Positions 6,187 through 9,445 of a stretch of DNA of 9,445 nt are shown here, one piece after another. The stretch is from Nitrospinota bacterium (GTDB taxonomy: Bacteria; UBA8248), in assembly GCA_003506735.1 (NCBI GenBank), contig DNYS01000150.1:1-9445 (forward strand). The letters run 5' to 3'. The number at the start of each line of letters is the position of its first letter. Position 1 is the stretch's first letter. The position numbers were made by a program, and so were the translations under genes. The notes below the pieces were generated by a model. The model was not told the origin of the DNA, did no database searches, and saw only the letters and a program-made list of their open reading frames with translations.

Positions 6187-7158
6187 TCAGATCAGAATAT
6201 TTCCGTCCTTCATGACCATCTCATCGTCCAGCCAAACCGTCGGACGATCGTAGATCATGTCCACGTGAAGCGGGGTGTTCACCTCCCCGGCGAGGCTTTG
6301 GCTGTCCCCGAAAGCCATATGGCAGGTGCCCATCGCTTTTTTGGCCTCGCGCACGGTCACCCGCTTGCGGCAGGCCCCGTTGGTGCCGAAGGCGAACTCG
6401 GCCACGTTTTTGGCCAGCTCCCCGGCCTCGTCGAGAATGGCCCAGAAGCGCTCCCCCTCCGGGCTCCCGGAGGCCGAGACGGCAAGGCCCGCCTTCACTT
6501 CGATCCGCATGGGAGCGGAGATCTGGCCCAGATCCTTGTGCTCGATGCAAAAGGGCGAGACGAGCACCCCGCTCGCCGAGCCGCGCACCGGGCAAATGGT
6601 GGCCTCGCCGCCCGGGCAGGCGCAGTGCTCGCCGGGCCCGTGGGCCGTCTGGAGGAGAGCGAAGCCCTCCCGGCCATCGAGCGAGAACGAGATGTCCGAC
6701 CCTTCGGGGGTGGTCATCCGGCCCCGCTTCGCGCGGGTCAGCCTTTCGGTCAGTTTCAGGGAGATCGACTCCATTTCGGCATGATCAACGTTGGCGCCGC
6801 CGACCACCATCATCTCCTCCTCGAACCCCCACATCTCCAGCGTGCGCGTCCCGCCGGCCAGGGCGCCGCGGATGGTGTCGGTGTGGAAGGTGGCGTAGCT
6901 GAGCTGGAGGAAGACGACATCGGAGGCGTGAATGGCCGCGCTCACGTGCGGGGGCGGATCGATCCCCCCCATCAGGCGCGGGGACATATGGACGATGGCG
7001 AGTTCGGCGCCGGCCCCGGCCACCGCTTGGGCCAGGGCTTCGGTGATGGTTGGAGATCGGCCCGAATCGGTCACGATGAGCGCCCTTTCGCCCGGCTTGA
7101 CGGCCATGACCTCGTTGACGAGCTTTCGCGCCGTGGGCGCCATGTTGAACTTGATCAT
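6187..7158 (-). CDS. M29 aminopeptidase / 2,5-dihydroxypyridine dioxygenase (NicX)-fold protein
   Basis: A 323-residue protein of the fold shared by M29 (AmpS/AmpT) aminopeptidases and the ring-cleaving 2,5-dihydroxypyridine dioxygenase NicX. The N-terminus (TARKLVNEVMAVKPGERALIV, 9-29) is typical of this group. Likely metal-ligand positions are E185 in CPGGEATICP, E254 in AEFAFGTN, H280 in GTCHMAFGDS, and the H298-V-D300 pair in PLHVDMIYDRPTVWLDD. The His-x-Asp pair is the most diagnostic. The C-terminal end, with the WLDDEMVMKDGNILI strand, also fits. It is shorter than true M29 peptidases (about 400 residues) and nearer in size to NicX-type proteins. The start at 7158 is chosen because GAGGG (7164-7168) lies 5 nt upstream; an ATG at 7170 is possible. 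It is the first gene of the operon and may act on a nitrogen-containing or ring compound before the CoA steps. Peptidase, dioxygenase and another hydrolytic activity all remain possible. Confidence 0.7.
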   Translation of the reverse strand: MIKFNMAPTARKLVNEVMAVKPGERALIVTDSGRSPTITEALAQAVAGAGAELAIVHMSPRLMGGIDPPPHVSAAIHASDVVFLQLSYATFHTDTIRGALAGGTRTLEMWGFEEEMMVVGGANVDHAEMESISLKLTERLTRAKRGRMTTPEGSDISFSLDGREGFALLQTAHGPGEHCACPGGEATICPVRGSASGVLVSPFCIEHKDLGQISAPMRIEVKAGLAVSASGSPEGERFWAILDEAGELAKNVAEFAFGTNGACRKRVTVREAKKAMGTCHMAFGDSQSLAGEVNTPLHVDMIYDRPTVWLDDEMVMKDGNILI

Positions 7159-7163
7159 GCGAA

Positions 7164-7168
7164 CCCTC
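7164..7168 (-). promoter_or_regulatory. Ribosome binding site setting the first operon start
   Basis: GAGGG on the minus strand lies 5 nt before the ATG at 7158. The same reading frame remains open for another 144 codons upstream, to 7590, but that extension has no protein-like character and no good ribosome site, and it crosses the divergent lipoprotein gene. Confidence 0.5.
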
Positions 7169-7170
7169 AT

Positions 7171-7495
7171 TCCAGCCCCGCCGCGGACGAGGCTCGATGC
7201 GGCTTCCGCCCCGGAGCAGGCGGTTGATGTGGAGGATTTTCCGGTCCCCGCATCCTGCCACAAGATGGAATTTGGGGGAATCCGGCGGCGGCTCGGCCAT
7301 CCTTTGTCCGGATTCGGACGCCCCCGGCCCGAATATCCGCTCCGGAGGGAGCCTGAACCTCGATTCCAGGTAGCGGACGGGAACGGGCAAGATAGACCTT
7401 TCAAGGTAGCCGGGAGCATCCATGGTCCCATAAACTGACGGGACTGGGGGATGGGGCCATCGCCCAGCCGTATGCCGCCAGAGGGCAAACATCCA
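7171..7495. other. Divergent intergenic region, about 325 nt
   Basis: This gap lies between the start of the five-gene operon and the lipoprotein gene and should hold both promoters. No clean -35/-10 pair or operator was found on either strand. Several frames are open because the DNA is GC-rich. The most protein-like is on the minus strand from an ATG at 7423, which includes the residues FHLVAGCGDRKILHINRLLR. It overlaps the operon's first gene in another frame and has only a weak ribosome site, so it is not called as a gene. Confidence 0.5.
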
Positions 7496-7825
7496 ATGTC
7501 CAAAAAAATATACCGCGCTTTATTGTTATGCGGGGTGGCGGCGGGCCTGGCCGGCTGCCCCTGGGTCTGGAAAAAACCCGGAGCCTCCAAGGATGACCTC
7601 CGCCAGGAGACCTTGCGGTGCAGCCGGTATGCCCAACTCTCCTATGCCTGGTCGAAAAGCCGCCTGAAGCCCATCCCGGAGACCCGGAAGGTACCGGGAA
7701 CCGACGTCATTATCACGACCTCCCGGCCCCCTTCGAAATACCTGGAAATCTCGAAACACCTCAACCGCTGCATGGAAGAGGCCGGGTATAGGGCTGTGTG
7801 GAAATCCCAAACAAAATTCCCTTGA
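7496..7825 (+). CDS. Small outer-membrane-type lipoprotein of unknown function
   Basis: A 109-residue protein starting MSKKIYRALLLCGVAAGLAG, a short positively charged and then hydrophobic signal peptide. It ends in a lipobox LAGC at 18-21, so C21 should be lipidated and the protein anchored in a membrane facing the periplasm. The mature part opens PWVWKKPGASKDDLRQETLRC, with a second Cys at 42 and a third at 92 in CMEEAGYRAVWK. The pattern of a KPGAS/T stretch, a spaced Cys and a C-terminal CMEExGY resembles many short, poorly characterised proteobacterial lipoproteins; C42 and C92 could form a disulfide. The start at 7496 is chosen because it places the signal peptide correctly; upstream in-frame ATGs at 7451 and 7472 would put a polar stretch before it. 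A weak GAGGG site is about 10 nt upstream. The specific function is unknown. Confidence 0.75.
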   Translation: MSKKIYRALLLCGVAAGLAGCPWVWKKPGASKDDLRQETLRCSRYAQLSYAWSKSRLKPIPETRKVPGTDVIITTSRPPSKYLEISKHLNRCMEEAGYRAVWKSQTKFP

Positions 7826-7905
7826 GACCGGTCGTACCCCGGGGATGGACACTGCCTCATTTCCGCCGGGCGCTCCGGCCCCCGCGGGCGGGATGCGCTA
7901 AGCGC

Positions 7906-7950
7906 AAAAAAACCGGGCGGGAAATGATTCCCGCCCGGTTACTCTTTTTT
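7906..7950. terminator. Bidirectional intrinsic terminator
   Basis: A perfect 13-bp stem joins AACCGGGCGGGAA (7911-7923) and TTCCCGCCCGGTT (7928-7940) around an ATGA loop. It is flanked by seven As on the left and a TTTTTT run at 7945-7950 on the right. It can stop transcription of the plus-strand lipoprotein gene, and of the minus-strand beta-barrel gene, whose transcript gets an uninterrupted U-run. Confidence 0.92.
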
Positions 7951-7960
7951 GGATTTCGGT

Positions 7961-9253
7961 CTAGTAAACCACACCCACCTTGAATCCGTACGACGTTTGA
8001 GTGTACTCAATGGAGCTTTTGTTCCCGTTCGTCGTTTTGCTCTCCCGCTTTAATTCGAGCGCCGCGAACCAGGGGAACCTTTTCGAGGGCGCCGAGTATT
8101 TCACGTCCGCCGTAACCGTAACCAGGTTGTCTTTCCGGTTGTCGGGGTCCTCGATGAACGCGTTGTTCTCGATCGATGGAGCAACGGTCAACTCCAGATT
8201 GTTGGAGATGAAAAAGAGCCCCTGCGTCAACCTTCCGCCGAGCTTCCACTTTCGGAATCCGAACTGACCGGGGGTCGATGCATTTTCGATTCCGGAGGCA
8301 AAGGTAAGATTCACCGAAGTTTTGGACGGACGCGCATTCCAGGTCAAATCGACATCTGCGCTGATACCGGTTGTGTCGCGGTCGGAGCCGTCATTCTGAT
8401 CCCTTTTGTCGAGGAGGCGGAACACGCCGCCAACCGTGGCTTTGCCCGAAATCAATGCCGAGGGGTTGAAAGAGAAGCCCGCCCGCAGGGAATGGTCACG
8501 CGCATCGTCGTTCTGGGCTGTCGATGCGCGATTGGTGAACCGGGTCCGTTTGAAATCGTAGACGAACCGGAGGCTGGTCTTCTGCGAGATGGCGAACTCG
8601 GCCAATAAGCCAGCGCGGGTCAGTTTGTTTTCCAGCCGGTCCTGGGCCGCACGGTCATATCGGTTCAGGGTCCGTCCGACGCTTACCTCGAAGTGCGTCT
8701 TGTCTTGGGTGCCTTTGTCGTTATATCCGCCGACTCCGACTTTGGTGTCGAATTTTCCTTCCGTCCGCGGGGTGCGGGCTCCGGTTGTGCTCTGGGTTTC
8801 GCTGGAAGATGCGTCGGATGTATCGAGCCATTGGCCGTCCGTCCTCGAGTACCAGTTTGCTCCCAGGAACCCATCGAACAAGTCGACCCTCTCGAGATTC
8901 AAACCGCCCTTTGCGGTCAAATTCCCGACATCCTCGCCACCGAACTTGTCGAAATCTATGATCTCATATTTGAATCCGGCGGTGATATTGCTCTCCTTTG
9001 AGCCGGGAATCTTGAGAAGAAAATTCAACTCCGGCACATAGGTGAAAATCGTATCGGATTTCTCACCGGTCTTGGTCTTGAAGATATTGTTATCGTCTTT
9101 CACGGAAATATCGATTTGCGGATGAATTTCGAGACTTCCCAAACGGAAACGCGCACCCTCCTGCGCCGATCCAATTTTCGGAGATGAGAGAAAGACTATA
9201 GAAAGCGCAAAGGCAACAGCGAAATTTAACGGCCGACCACCTAAAATATTCAT
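7961..9253 (-). CDS. Outer-membrane beta-barrel protein (BBP2-like putative porin)
   Basis: A 430-residue secreted outer-membrane protein. The N-terminal signal peptide MNILGGRPLNFAVAFALSIV continues to a likely cleavage after GSA (residue 30). The mature protein opens with LGSLEIHPQIDISVKDDNNIF. This acidic DDNNIF stretch near the start of the barrel is typical of the putative beta-barrel porin 2 / EpsL-like group, often found beside exopolysaccharide genes. The rest consists of alternating polar and hydrophobic segments separated by Gly/Asn/Asp-rich turns (for example TAGFKYEIIDFDKF and KTSLRFVYDFKRTRF). It ends in GFKVGVVY, with the terminal aromatic residue needed for barrel insertion. 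The start at 9253 has GGGGAG (9261-9266) 7 nt upstream; in-frame GTG at 9277 and ATG at 9268 are alternatives. No polysaccharide gene is visible nearby, so the transported substrate is unknown. It ends 11 nt before the terminator. Confidence 0.8.
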   Translation of the reverse strand: MNILGGRPLNFAVAFALSIVFLSSPKIGSAQEGARFRLGSLEIHPQIDISVKDDNNIFKTKTGEKSDTIFTYVPELNFLLKIPGSKESNITAGFKYEIIDFDKFGGEDVGNLTAKGGLNLERVDLFDGFLGANWYSRTDGQWLDTSDASSSETQSTTGARTPRTEGKFDTKVGVGGYNDKGTQDKTHFEVSVGRTLNRYDRAAQDRLENKLTRAGLLAEFAISQKTSLRFVYDFKRTRFTNRASTAQNDDARDHSLRAGFSFNPSALISGKATVGGVFRLLDKRDQNDGSDRDTTGISADVDLTWNARPSKTSVNLTFASGIENASTPGQFGFRKWKLGGRLTQGLFFISNNLELTVAPSIENNAFIEDPDNRKDNLVTVTADVKYSAPSKRFPWFAALELKRESKTTNGNKSSIEYTQTSYGFKVGVVY

Positions 9254-9445
9254 GCTCTCGCTCCCCATCCGCCTCACCCCCTTTCAATTTCTGTATCCAG
9301 AAAATTCAATTTTTCGAAAAATTCAAAAAACTGAACATTTTTAATCCCAAATCCGAACATTCCAATACCGCAATTCAAATCTACATTTCCCGACCATCAC
9401 TTCTTCATCATTTCTCGCTGAACGGTGAATCATACAATAAAATCC
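9254..9445. other. AT-rich upstream region of the beta-barrel gene
   Basis: No gene is supported here. The stretch is markedly AT-rich and should contain the beta-barrel promoter on the minus strand. Repeated short words occur: GAACATT near 9333 and again near 9355, and ATTCAA several times. No -35/-10 pair with standard spacing was convincing. Confidence 0.45.
9308..9323. promoter_or_regulatory. Perfect 16-bp palindrome upstream of the beta-barrel gene
   Basis: AATTTTTCGAAAAATT is its own reverse complement and lies 55 nt before the beta-barrel start. ATTCAA motifs flank it at 9304-9309 and 9321-9326. Its position suggests an operator, but AT-rich DNA yields such palindromes fairly often. 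Confidence 0.4.

Noticed and set aside
7159..7590. N-terminal extension of the NicX/M29-like gene to 7590
   Set aside because: It would add 144 residues with no protein-like character and would overlap the divergent lipoprotein gene. A good ribosome site supports 7158.
1..9445. CRISPR array, tRNA, rRNA, transposase or phage genes
   Set aside because: I looked on both strands and saw no spaced direct repeats of the right size, no recognisable tRNA cloverleaf, and no transposase or integrase motifs in any frame.

Overview
The window looks like chromosomal DNA from a diderm (Gram-negative-type) bacterium. It encodes a signal-peptide-bearing outer-membrane beta-barrel protein and a small lipoprotein with a clear lipobox. 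The central part is very GC-rich, while the two ends are much less so. The acyl-CoA-type catabolic genes and the HDOD regulator fit an environmental proteobacterium-like or related lineage, but nothing here allows a firm taxonomic call.

Layout: (1) Positions 1-277 are mostly AT-rich spacer. A short open frame on the minus strand at the left edge reads like the end of a CBS-type beta-strand motif and could be a broken or cut-off gene. (2) A plus-strand HDOD-domain gene lies at 278-1135. (3) Converging on it is a minus-strand block of five genes, read from 7158 down to 1305: an M29-aminopeptidase/NicX-like metalloenzyme, an acyl-CoA dehydrogenase, an M24 creatinase/aminopeptidase-fold protein, a second acyl-CoA dehydrogenase, and a 3-hydroxyacyl-CoA dehydrogenase. 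Gaps are 55, 47, 130 and 12 nt, so this is probably one operon. (4) A spacer of about 340 nt (7159-7495) separates the operon from a divergent plus-strand lipoprotein gene (7496-7825). (5) A strong bidirectional terminator (7906-7950) sits between the lipoprotein gene and a convergent minus-strand beta-barrel gene (7961-9253). The AT-rich upstream region of the beta-barrel gene carries a perfect 16-bp palindrome.

The five-gene block looks like a degradation pathway. A C-N or ring-acting hydrolase/dioxygenase-fold pair (M29/NicX-like and creatinase-like) stands beside two FAD-dependent acyl-CoA dehydrogenases and one NAD-dependent hydroxyacyl-CoA dehydrogenase. No CoA ligase, hydratase, thiolase or ETF gene is in the window, so the substrate is unknown.

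The most notable observation is that four of the five enzymes depart from their family's standard active site. Both acyl-CoA dehydrogenases have Asp where the common catalytic Glu sits. The M24 protein has lost its metal ligands but keeps a His at the creatinase catalytic position. The 3-hydroxyacyl-CoA dehydrogenase has Val in place of the active-site Asn. Together these suggest non-standard chemistry, or an uncharacterised pathway. This is inference from reading the sequence alone.
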